Below, one piece after another: positions 46,086 to 56,964 of a stretch of 64,000 nt of DNA (position 1 is its first letter; each line of letters starts with the position of its first letter). The notes beneath the pieces are model-generated. The model was not told the DNA's origin and searched no databases. It worked only from the letters and a program-made list of their open reading frames with translations. Source of the stretch: Phoronis australis (taxonomy: Eukaryota > Phoronida > Phoronidae); contig NMRA01000002.1 of NCBI GenBank assembly GCA_002633005.1, positions 2,576,766 to 2,640,765 of the forward strand, read 5' to 3'. The translations under genes were made by a program, and so were the position numbers.

Positions 46086-46691
46086 TCAATCAAAGTATCG
46101 CCCCTTGACTCCAGCAAATGTAGCTAACAAAACAACTTTCAAGGGTTCTAACAAAAGCGCATGGGCTAACAGAAACCCAAAAACCAACGTTATCCAATTC
46201 TTAGTTTCGTTTTTTCCAAATGTAGAACCACGTGTTAGGCACGTGACTATGCTACATACAAAGCAAGAGACCACTACGCAGACGCAAAACAACTTTGCTA
46301 CAACATTTATCCAAAACCTGTGCTCCAGTTTTCCGCCAGCAATCCGCTCAAGACGAAACAGGAAGTTACTTTGCAAGGTTCCACGCTTAAGTTGGAGACT
46401 TTCATTTGTCCCATTGCTGTTATTATTAGTGTTTGTCGTTTTGCCGTCTATTGACTCGCTCTCGGCTGTCGGGACATTGTTGTTACCCGAGCGACTATTG
46501 TTGTTTAAGTTAATAACATAAGACTGCTTTTTAGTTATACGCTGGCCGACTTCAGATGGCCGGGTATTCTGAGTGCGCGACGTTTTCGTGCGAGCTACAG
46601 CTTGTAGGGCTTTAGAGACCATAAGGCGACCTCTGGAACAGGCTTGATCAATAATCATTCGACCAACTCTTGTCCCGCTTTGCTCAGCAGC
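46086..46691 (-). CDS. Gene I terminal exon with two membrane segments, second one polycystin-like
   Basis: Starts after ACATTTCAG (phase 0) with A-A-E-Q-S-G-T-R-V-G-R-M-I-I-D-Q-A, matching the last exon of gene G, then an Asn/Ser-rich linker. Near the end are two hydrophobic helices: L-F-C-V-C-V-V-V-S-C-F-V-C-S-I-V-T, and the stretch after F-G-K-N-E-T-K-N-W that includes L-L-L-E-P-L-K-V-V-L-L-A. The F-G-x(6)-W ... Q/E-P-L-K-V-x-x-L-A pattern resembles the membrane helix of polycystin-1-like proteins just before their channel region (family knowledge, by eye). The protein stops right after, at V-K-G-R-Y-F-D, with no channel domain. This may be a captured fragment or convergence. 201 residues plus stop. 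Confidence 0.7.
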   Translation of the reverse strand, partial: AAEQSGTRVGRMIIDQACSRGRLMVSKALQAVARTKTSRTQNTRPSEVGQRITKKQSYVINLNNNSRSGNNNVPTAESESIDGKTTNTNNNSNGTNESLQLKRGTLQSNFLFRLERIAGGKLEHRFWINVVAKLFCVCVVVSCFVCSIVTCLTRGSTFGKNETKNWITLVFGFLLAHALLLEPLKVVLLATFAGVKGRYFD

Positions 46692-46935
46692 CTGAAATGT
46701 ATGATTTCGTTACCCAAAGCGCAACTGAAACTATGAACATATAGGAGAAATGATCAGGGAAAACAACCTGCTATCATCTGCTGCAGATGAACGGTATTAA
46801 CAACAAATGGCGGACGTTGACGTCGTTGTGAAACCTTTGAGCAATATTTAGAATTAAGTATGAAATACATTTGTACAGAGGTTCATACGTAGCGACCAAT
46901 TCATATTCCATGACAACGTGCCAATATAAACGTAC

Positions 46936-48944
46936 CTCCAATAGCTCGGCTTCAACAATTTTAGCCACGGCTCCTTCGACCATCATAACTGAATCTGACA
47001 TGTCTTGGCCAATACAAGCCATCCTTTGAAGCTGGTCAAGTGAGATCGTGCCCATCGTTCGGTTGGCAACTTCTTCTACCAAACTATGTACTTCGTAATA
47101 CACCTGTCCAACGTCCGGGAAAAGGTGTTCACATGGTGAAACTGTGTCCCGAATGATACTTTCCCTCGTTTTACCACATTGGTTGCACACTGGGATGTCG
47201 GGTAAGAAGTGTGCCATCATCTCTTCAGTTAACATTTTACATAGTAATGTGGCATGCTCATAGGCGTACGATATTAAGTGTTCCGCCTGTTTCTGCGGAA
47301 TGAAATAACTCGACCAATTCTCCCTCCGCCTTAAGTCATTCTGCCCAAACGTGTAATCAAGTGCGCTGTTTTGTCGTCCATTAACTGTGTTGTGCAAATT
47401 TGACTCGGTTTGTTGTTTTCCTTGAACGCGTGGCTGTTCTTTACTTGTAAATCGCAAACTTACGTCACTATGTAAAATTGGTTGATGAGCCATCACCCTC
47501 CCAAATGCATTACTTCCCGACTCTCGACCTTTTAAGATAACCCGCCTATTGTCAGTTGGGTCCGCTACGGATTTTGCCGTACGAGAAATGGACTGATCTA
47601 CGGGTTTGTGCGAGAGCTCATCTGAATGAAATCTAGATATATTCATGCCTAAAAAATTACGACGTTTGTGTGTTCCGTGAGTTTTATTCACCACCTGAGT
47701 TCCAGACAAGTTGTCGACTGTGCTACCGTCGTCTTGAAATTTGCAGCAGTTTTTGTAATCGTGTACTCCTTTAAGATCGAAATGTCCAACTGCGTTTTTT
47801 AAAGAAAGGTCACCGTTTTCATAACGGTTCTGACCCTTTGATTTTATTCCATTCGTGACGCAACTGTTGCGACTCGTTATTGAGCCTGTAGAGTTGGAGC
47901 GTCTGACAACTCCCGTCGAAGCTTCGTACTTGTCACCGAAATGCAGCGCTGCACGAATAGTAAAAGGGCGAGGGGTGTCAGACGTTCTAGTAGGAGAACT
48001 GTTTCGGCGTAGGTGGTTCAGTAATGATGTATCGCTGAATCTAGCAGACGAATGCACGTGGCTTGGAACTGGTGTGCTATACTGCTTTTCCCAATATTCA
48101 ACTCTTTTCTTCTTCGAAGGGCACACAATTGTTTTAGTTGCGTTGTCAGTGGTATTTCCACTAGGAAACGTAAACATCGGTTTCTTCCTTCGCGGCGTTG
48201 ACTGTGCAGCTTGCGCCTGTCGCTTTGCCATGAATTGTGTCCAATAGTCGCACATGCTGGTGATCATCGACTTACCCTGGCGATCACCTGGCGCGGGCAA
48301 AGCTGCTTTACCAGTGGTATGTCTCGTAGATGCTAGTAACTGGTCACCATAGCAATTATCTAGCCATTGACCATTCGGTGAGATTCTTGAATGACCTGGA
48401 CTATTTGTCAAATAATTAGGCATCGGAATTTTAGTGGTGTCTGGTTGACAGGTGTAACCCTGGAGTACGTCATCGATGGGTTTCTTTATGTTGATAGTGC
48501 CTCTGGAATCTTGTTTTGCAATAACCGGTCTCACACGTGGTGTGAAACAGCGAGTTGAAAGTATGCTTCGTTCCGACTTGTCATTTGAGAGCACTGGATA
48601 CGTGGAATTTGAGGTGACTGGAATTCTTTTAGCGGAGTTCTGAGTGTAGATGTTACAGTTATGCAATTGACTTCGTACGACATCTAAATTTTTATCTGGC
48701 AAATGGGTACCAGCACTAATACTAGAAAAGACGCCTTCCGTATCAATCATGCGATTTTTTGGCGGCCGGTCGCTCGTTACGGCATCTCCAAGATCGGGTA
48801 ATGGTAACCGCTGCAATGTTTTTGCATTGTTGTGGAGACGCTTCACCGTGTCTGATATGAAACGAATACCTTCCTTATCGAATTCATTCGTGCAACTACC
48901 TTTGTCGACCATGTCTTGTATAAGACGAGCATTGTCCACAATGT
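46936..48944 (-). CDS. Gene I exon 2: phase-1 module and CxxC...CxH C-terminal domain
   Basis: Starts after ATCATTTTAG with AC (Asp shared across the intron): D-I-V-D-N-A-R-L-I-Q-D-M-V-D-K-G-S-C, then F-I-S-D-T-V-K-R-L-H-N-N-A-K-T-L-Q-R. It ends at TTG GAG|GTACGT (phase 0). With the 6556-base exon 1 it makes 2855 whole codons. The middle is Ser/Thr/Arg-rich. The last 115 residues carry L-I-S-Y-A-Y-E, the cluster C-N-Q-C-G-K-T-R ... C-E-H, and I-S-L-D-Q-L-Q-R-M, parallel to gene G throughout. The cluster is a plausible metal site (inference). Confidence 0.8.
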
Positions 48945-49452
48945 CTAAAATGATGGTATAACAACTTAACACTTTAAACAGGAGGAGCCCAAAAGCTTGA
49001 AACTTTAACTCCTACGTATTGTCGAGTTTATATAAAATAGTTGACAAAATAAACTGAGATGCCGGTATCGAAATTTGACATAAATTTGACGCACAAATCT
49101 GCCACTAAATGTTACCATCTATTTTTTACCAGAACACTTTTCAACTCTAGCAAATTCTTGACAAAATAACTACAGGTGTAGTTCCTCGCCCTCTGTCGAA
49201 GTCGCAACTACTAGCCTTGCAAATTCTTTTACAAAATATATACAGTTAGGCGTCACATTATAATCTAAGGCTCCACAAAATGTCATTTAATTGCGAAATA
49301 CTTTAAATAAATTGCCAAATAATTTAGTTCGTCCTACGTTTGGCAGATTTCTGTCAAAGGCTGTCCAAAATACTGTACTGTTGTTGCATTTGTAGGGGGT
49401 TTCTCTGACAAAATTTGAGTAAAACTAAGCAAGCTATATACATGTGGCTTAC

Positions 49453-52400
49453 CTTGGACAAGGCAGTGGACACTGCTTCGAGTAGTTCTCAGGAGCGTTG
49501 AACTGTTCTTTTCTTCCAATTTGCCAGGATATCTCTGAAGGGGGAGGCCCAACGGCTGCCCTGTGACCGTTTGAAGCGATTGAGAATTGAAATGACTGAA
49601 CCTAGAATTTGCTGCTTCTGTTCCTAGCAACTGATTACTACGATGACCAGGTAGATCGAGATCAGAAAATTTGAAAGGACTACTCATACTAGACAGGGTG
49701 TTATTGTTGGAACAGGCATACCGGTCATTTCCCTGTCTTTTAGTTGTTTTCACATCCAATAAAAGCTTTTCTAAAGCATCTAAGACAGACGGAGGGGTGC
49801 GCGTAAGGTCAGTTTGCAGTTGGTTTAAATGGTCTTGCATGTCATTTCTACTGCAAGCTTCATCGCCAAAGTTGCTCTCATTGAACTTGCCTGAAATGGC
49901 ACTGGTAATTATTTCTTCGGATTGCTGGTGTGCCTGTAGTTGTTTTACATTGCCATTGGGTTGAACTGTAGAAAACGACGTTTTATCATTTTTATCATAT
50001 AGCGGTTTGGACGACGTTTCCTCTGCGCTTGTCCGTGCAGAGAAGAACGCTTTGGAGGCTAAAGATTGTGGCCGCTTGTCAACGCAGTCATAAACCACTG
50101 GAACTTTTTTAGTTTGATTTTCCTCTGTTGTAGTCATGGGCTCGTCGACGCCGGTTGCTACGTTGGTCATCTCCAGTCTATCGAACATTTCATAGAGTGG
50201 TTCCCTTTGTCCAAAGTTTTGGTTTTGCATGCGCTTCAGAACTCTCTGTACCTGATTGAGCTTTTGTGGTTCCGGTACTACGTAGTCGGTGTGTTTGTTT
50301 TTGATGTCTGGACCGTTCGCGAAAGTTTTCACACTGGGAACGACAAATTTCGGTTCCCTGTTTAATGGAGATTTAAGTGGCACTGCCCGCTTGTGTTCAA
50401 CCTTTGTGTCCTCGTTGGGCATCGGATCTCTAGAATCTGTATTTCTTGCAGACTTTTTCACATGATACTGAGAATCTTTTGGAGTTTTATGTACTCTCAC
50501 CACCAGACACCCTTGTTGCATTATTTTAGCGGAATTGTCACGTGTGAGAGCAGTTGGTGTCTCACAGTATTTACCGACACCACTGTTTTCTGTATCGCTG
50601 CAATGTAATGCCTCTTTGCCGACACCAAGAGTTCCCTTCAAAACAGGCTCTTCTGTCTTTCGTTGATGCTTGCATACGGCTGTGTCATTCTTTCCAAATA
50701 ATGTGTGCATATGGATGTCTCTCGTTTTATGGTAGTTATCGGTAGACAATAACTGTATTCTAGATGCTGCCAATGTTCTAGCACACTTTTCTTTCGACTT
50801 GATTGGTCCTTCTGAAACCAACGAAGCGCCGGTTTTTTTTAATGTACTGTTACCAGGTCCATTTCTTTGTGTTTTTCTTGTGTTGAACTGAGAAAAAAAT
50901 GCGCGCTTCCAAAGTGACCTGCGAAAAACGTCGCACGCGCTGTGTATACGCGCGGTGCGCGGACTCTCCTCATGGCTTGCATCACGTTGGTGGAGCTGGG
51001 CTCCTTCTGCCTGGGTGCTCCTGAGGGTACACTCATGGTACTGTGGTGTCGGTGACCTAACTGACCAGTTATTGCCAAACTTTGTTGCATACATCGGCTC
51101 AGGCAAGCGTAGCATAGGTACGCTACGCGCTTTACCACCTGGTGCAGGATCAATATTTTTACAGTCATTCTTACTCATGCGGTTCCATATTCCAAAGAAT
51201 TCCGTAGATTTTCTTGCATCATTGTCTGATGTCTGTGTACAGTTACGATGGTTTTGCACATGATCCCAAGAGGGTGTCTGTTGACAGCTTTCCTTTGTCT
51301 GAAAAGTCTTTTGCGAAAATTTATCTCTAGTTGAAAGCAAACGATTTGACTGGTCTGCGTTGTAATTTGTGAAATGAGGCAGTATACTTGACGTATCAAC
51401 ACCTATATCGTCTGTTTCCGAGTCATATCCAGTGGCAGCGTTCTGGTTTCGTGATTGTGGTATTCCGCTCGTTTTGTGCATATGGCGAAAAATTCTAACG
51501 GTTACTGCAACCGATGAGTCTTTTTCAAGGCTGCTGCTTTGGGATGCCATGTTAGAGGCATTGGTTGAAAAATTATCAATCGAGAACGGCTCATACACTT
51601 CTAAAGCACTATCTCTGGCGCTTTGGTTTTTCGATCTCCCACGCCCGGCACCACGACCTTTACCAGCAGCCCCACCCTTTCCACCTCCTTTGGCCGAAGC
51701 AGGAGATTTCTTAGCACTTGGGGAAGGCGACTTCTTTCCTCCAGGGGGCGACTTCTTTCCTCCAGGAGGTGACTTCCTTCCTCCAGGGGATGGCTTCTTG
51801 TTTACGGGAGACGCCTTTCCTGACTCTGCCTTTCTTTCTGTAGGAGAATTCTTTTTTGCAGGTGATTTACCTGCGGATGGAGCATTTGCTTTTTCAACTA
51901 CTTTTTCAGGTTGAGAAGACTTCCCTGACATTTCTCCCAAGTCACGGTCTGATTTATTTTTTACAGCAGTGCCCCCCTGACTGGAATTAGACATTTTGCG
52001 GACCGACTGTGATGTGGAAGCAGTTAGAGTTTTTTCTCTTGTGACGCTCTGCCCGAGCATGCCAGTTACTTCTCGTCTCCCTGTTTGACTTATTCCCGAA
52101 ACGCCTACTCCTATTCGCGACGCTTCGGGACTCGGCGATACACCGGGAGGAAAATACCCCGGATGCGTTCTGCCAGAGATGCTGAGCAGACGGCTGCTCA
52201 CTCCGGGAACCGATTGGTTCGGTAAAACGTATCTACTCTTGCTTTCCGAAACTATTGTAGAGACTTGGCTGATGAGTTTACCAAGCCTCTGTTGTGGAAT
52301 AGACTGTGATCCATTAATTTCACCTGCGTTATCAGGTGTCACAAGTTGTGGTGACGTGGCATATTTGTAAGCTGCACCTCCACTTGTGCCAGGAGCAGAG

Positions 52401-55400
52401 TTTTGCACGTGACTAGTAGGCAATTGGGCGTTGCTGCGGACTTGATCTGTTTGAAACATAGAAAACACCCCTGCACCTAAACGTTTTCTGGCCGGAGCCT
52501 GGCGGTATTCTGCATCAGCACTAGTCAACTTCGTTTGCTGCTGTTGAAATGTTATCTTCTGCGCCCTTCGCTGCTGCAGAAACTCCTCCCCCGTCGTCGG
52601 CCTGTCTTCGCCCTTAAATATGCGGGCTGCACTGTTTTCAAAACGCTTGCCAGGTGAGCTAGAAGGCTGAGCATTGATGGCCGCGGCAGGTGCCCTTATT
52701 GAATCTTGTAGTATAGTTGGCCTCATGATTCCGACCTCCTGATGCGTTCTTCTAATCATTGAATGACCGCCTACTTCCGGAATCAGGGCAGCAGATTGTT
52801 GATGACCTTGTTGCTCGTTTCTTAAGAATTCAGAATCATGTTGTTGGTATAATGTTCGCAATATTTGATGTCCTTTCGTATCATCAGATGTTAGAGCTGA
52901 CGTAGCGTTGGCAGTTTGATGGTCAGCTGCGAATGCTTTACCTCCAGTTACCTGCGGAGCCATAATGTCAGCTTGCATATGCTGTTGTTGCATTCGGTTC
53001 AGTTGTACTTCTTTAAATTCGTTCGGACTTGATAGACTGAACCTTTTAATAGTTTTATCAATAGTTTTCTCGGCTTTCTTGCGAAGTTTGGGAAGGTAAT
53101 CGTCGGTCACATCTTGTTTGAAAATGGCAAACGAATTTGTTTGAAGTCGCTTTGCTGGCTCTGCCCGGTCGGCATGAGTGTCTGGTCCTTTTTCGTCTTG
53201 TTTATTTAGCATGTTAGTCTTCTGTACTTCCATATATCGCCTACCGTTATCTGATCCTGTAAAGAGCGTTGTGTTTTGTGCCTCTTCAGCTACAGTTGCG
53301 GCGTCATCGTCAAATTTCTTAAAAGCTTGATCAAAGTGGCCTGAACCGGCTTTGATGGGTTCCGAAGTAGGTTGAACAATCGGTGCTTTAGAAATTAGCT
53401 CGGACAGTTGCTTTTTCTGTGACGTCTCTAGTGCATCAACAACTTCCGTACGCAAGAATGCTCTTCCCCCAAGGATTTTACGCTTAGTATCGGCGTCAAA
53501 CGGCACGCCTTCGTTAGATTTGGACAGATCCCTAGGAATTGCATAGCCTGGATTATGCCTGCCACCGATACTCAAAAGTCTGCCGGAATTGACATGGTAA
53601 TCACCAGGGTAATAAGCTGGTTCACCCGGTACTTTTTCCTCCAACATTAGAGCTCGGCCTACTAAGAACTTCTTTTTCTCAATTTGTTCGCTCTCGCTGG
53701 TGGCTGCATATGTGCCATCCATTATTGCAGCTAATCCAGGTCGTGACCTAGCACAGATACTCATCAGTCTCTGCTTGGTTGGGGACTCTAATCTTTGTTT
53801 AGATTCCAATTCTGCGATTTTAGAGAGCTGTGCTTTTCTGTTCAATTCTCCTTGTTGCCCTGTAAACTTTGTCTGAGCGCGACCCAGAATGTCTTTCTTG
53901 GGATCGCTTCCGCTAAACGGTTTAACAATAAAGCTCTGCGGGAGTTCTGTAGCCGGTTTTATACTAGACGGATCTCCATAATATTCAGGCATTACCATTG
54001 GTGACGGAAGCTTTCTTTCAGCAGAGATAAACCAAGGGTTCGGCGGTTGCTCATTTCGACCTACCGAATCATTGCCATTGTATATTTTCCGACTTGGAAC
54101 CTTCGATAGATCAGCAGTTCGTATACCTATTGCAGTATGGGGTCGCGTATCCGATGCGTCATTAACTGTTCCAGCGAACCGCTTCTCAACTTGTCTTATG
54201 GGTTTGAGTGTTCCAATTGCCTTCAGTGCTGGTTTAGGTTCTTGCTTGGCTGATTTTGATCCATCAAATATTGCAAAACGATTATTGTTTAGAGCTGGAG
54301 AATGTTTAACCGTCAACGCTTCTATTTGCTGCTTTGGACTTGCGCGTTCCTGTCTCTGGAACATTTTCCAGCGATCCTGGATAAGCGGAGAGTTTTGAAC
54401 AATTGACGCATCAGGCACTGGTCGCCGTCGGTCTTTTTCAGGTTCACGTGCAGTAATGCCTGCCGTGGTGGTGGGCATTTTCCGAAGGACCCCTTGAAAC
54501 TCTGTTGGTGGATGATCAATTGATGCTATTCTAGTTTGTGTTTTCAATCGAGAATTAGGCGACAGGTAACCAGGTAATGGCACCATCGCAGACGCGCCAC
54601 TCCAGTAGTCTTGAGGGGAAGGTCGCACTACTTGCGGAAAATCGGTAGTTGGTTGTATGGTGTGTGTTATTTGTTGTTGTCGTTGTTGGTTTTCAATGTA
54701 AGTGTGGTAGTCACCCATGTTTGGCACATTTCTCTGAAATTGCTCAGAAGCAGGCACCGGGTAGGCACCCCAGTTGAGTGTGTCGTCATATGCTCGAGAG
54801 ATATGTGACGCCCATTGCTGATTGATAGGTGGCGGAGGTCCTATGTACACCTGCGGCTTTGATTTTATCCCAGAAGCATCTGAGGTTGGCAGCACCATAG
54901 GTTGTTGACCTGCAATGGGGGCTCCGAATGCAAAATAGGCAGGCATACGTGCAGCGGATGCTTCTGTATACCTTGTTGTCTCTCCTGGAAATTGTTCCCT
55001 TGCTGATGTAAGCCTACCATTAGTATCCTGCCACATACTGGACGTTTGTCGGTCACTGGCTCTGCCCGATCTGATGGCAGACAGTTTTCCTATTGGTGTC
55101 TGTAATTCAGAGACTTTTGGAATTATATCTACAAGCTTTTTCCTCGAATCCACGGCAACGGTTACAAACAACGACCTTCCTGACATCTCTTTTTTCTTTT
55201 GAGTAAGTTCCATTAACTCTTCATCAGAAGTTTTAGGTTCGTCGCCTGGCTCTGCGTAACCAGGCTGTCTCCTACCGCTTATACTAAAGTGCCTTGTAGA
55301 TTTCCCTTTGTAGTCAGTATCTTTGTGTCCCGGATCACAAACCGGATCGACGTTCTCCATCGCTGCTCTCCCACCTAAAGCTTTTTTTCTTTCCACACTG

Positions 55401-56008
55401 TCGTACAAATCGATAATGTTTCCTAATGATACGTCATTGATGAATGAGACCCCGGGCTGATTCCTGCCGCTGATGCTCATCAATCTCTCAGCTCGTTCCC
55501 TTATATCTCCCCTATTCTGTTTGTTGACTGGGATTGGTTGACCAGCCGGGCGTGGTGGTGTTAACTCTTTTGATTGTCGGGGCGTTGCCTCTTTTTTCTC
55601 GCCGTCATCTTTTTGTATACTTACTTCAAAGTCCACGCCACCTTTGCCTTTCGTTTTATCTGGCTCTGTGTTCGTAATTTCGACATTGGCCAAATCTCGA
55701 AATTTCGTGAGTGGGGGAGATTCCATGATAAGCTGGGCAAGAGCAATAGGTTCAATTTCCCCCGTACCTTCGTGTGTTTCGTCCTCCATGTCGTTTAGTT
55801 TGTAAATATCGATGTAACAATCTGGCTTAGATTCACCATCACGCAAAGCATGCACGTCGCTATTAAACGCTTGAGTTAGCGGTGCCATTTGCTCGACAGG
55901 CAGCGCCACGACATAACTTTTGGTAATAATGCAGGAACCCTGGGTGCCATCAGAGCGAATGGTGGTTACATAACTTCCCGCCAAATTCGATTTGTCCGAC
56001 AGAGACAT
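49453..56008 (-). CDS. Gene I exon 1: giant exon with five SISGRxxPG repeats, SPGGKK block and NQSAR
   Basis: Function unknown. I place the start at the ATG at 56008 (M-S-L-S-D-K-S-N-L). The exon encodes 2185 residues and ends at GTC CAA G|GTAAGC (phase 1), joining 48944. S-I-[SCG]-[GA]-R-x-x-P-G motifs lie near residues 180, 245, 752, 815 and 1278. The first and second pairs form duplicated modules of about 135 residues with K-K-x-L-x-G-R-A between the motifs. A basic block at about 1385-1452 reads GGRKSPPGGKKSPPGGKK, KGGGKGGAAGKGRGAGRGR and similar runs, then K-N-Q-S-A-R-D. A long Ser/Lys/Thr-rich tail follows. Total predicted product for gene I is 3056 residues. The N-terminal 100 residues are acidic and better ordered in appearance, but not recognised. 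Confidence 0.8.
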
Positions 56009-56964
56009 GTGCAAGGTACTTCGAGATCCATGCGAGAATTGAAGAAAACTTCCACAGTGTGATTGCTACGTGTCTTAAGTGCGCGAGCTCATTATGCAGG
56101 GTTAACAATGCTGCTCTCTCTCTTTCTAAAATATGTATGTTTCCAAGTCTTGGAAAGGGAACGAGTTACAAACCTTGAACACATTCCGGTGACCTTGAAA
56201 CATGATCATCTGACTCAAACATACAAGTGTTGCCTAAAGTTGGTTTCATTTAAGACAAGAGACTGGTTTGATACGAGATCTGTCGAATGTTGGTCGATAT
56301 TACATTTTTAAACGTCGAGCATTTACTAGCAAAATGGCATAAATGGGATTAGAGTCGCATGAACGCTTGATCAAGCTGATGTAGTTGAGGAACTTTTTTG
56401 CGCTCAATTTCCGCGAAGTTAATGCTTAAGTGAACACAGCGTGCGACGGCAAAGTGTATTTAATGTTAGCGTTTCTCACTCAGCGCGAGAACAACCAAAC
56501 ACGGCATAGAACGCCATCTGATGCCGCAATATGTCGTTATCGCTAGTACAGCGTATTAATTGAAGTGCCCTTCCTAAAAACAGTAAATGGTCTGTTCTTT
56601 CTGTTGAGCAATAGCTGAAGCACAGTTAGTTTATTTAGTTTCCAATAGATGGCGCTCGCCTACAGTACATACATTGTCTGTTACGTCCTCAATTAAGGTC
56701 AAGTTAATTTGGAACTTAAAAGCTCTACTCTAAATGCTGATTTTGCATACACAAAATCACTTATTGCAACACTTTCTATCACAACAACGTCCTTTCTATT
56801 TCATGACTGCCCGTCTGTCTGATTTGATATCGACTGACCTTATGGTTTTGTGAGGCTATTCTTCCCGTGCACCGGCAATCTACGATCAACTCTGGAATCG
56901 TTATCGGTTACTCGCGTTTTGCATAAGTGATCCGAGTTTGTGGTATACGATTCATATTATTAAG
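56009..56964. other. Upstream flank of gene I; no gene seen
   Basis: Should contain the promoter of gene I. No TATA box or clear motif was recognised. Confidence 0.4.

Noticed and set aside
46105-46521. Plus-strand frame of 138 codons
   Set aside because: Antisense shadow of the gene I terminal exon, which has a conserved start and fitting splice phase.
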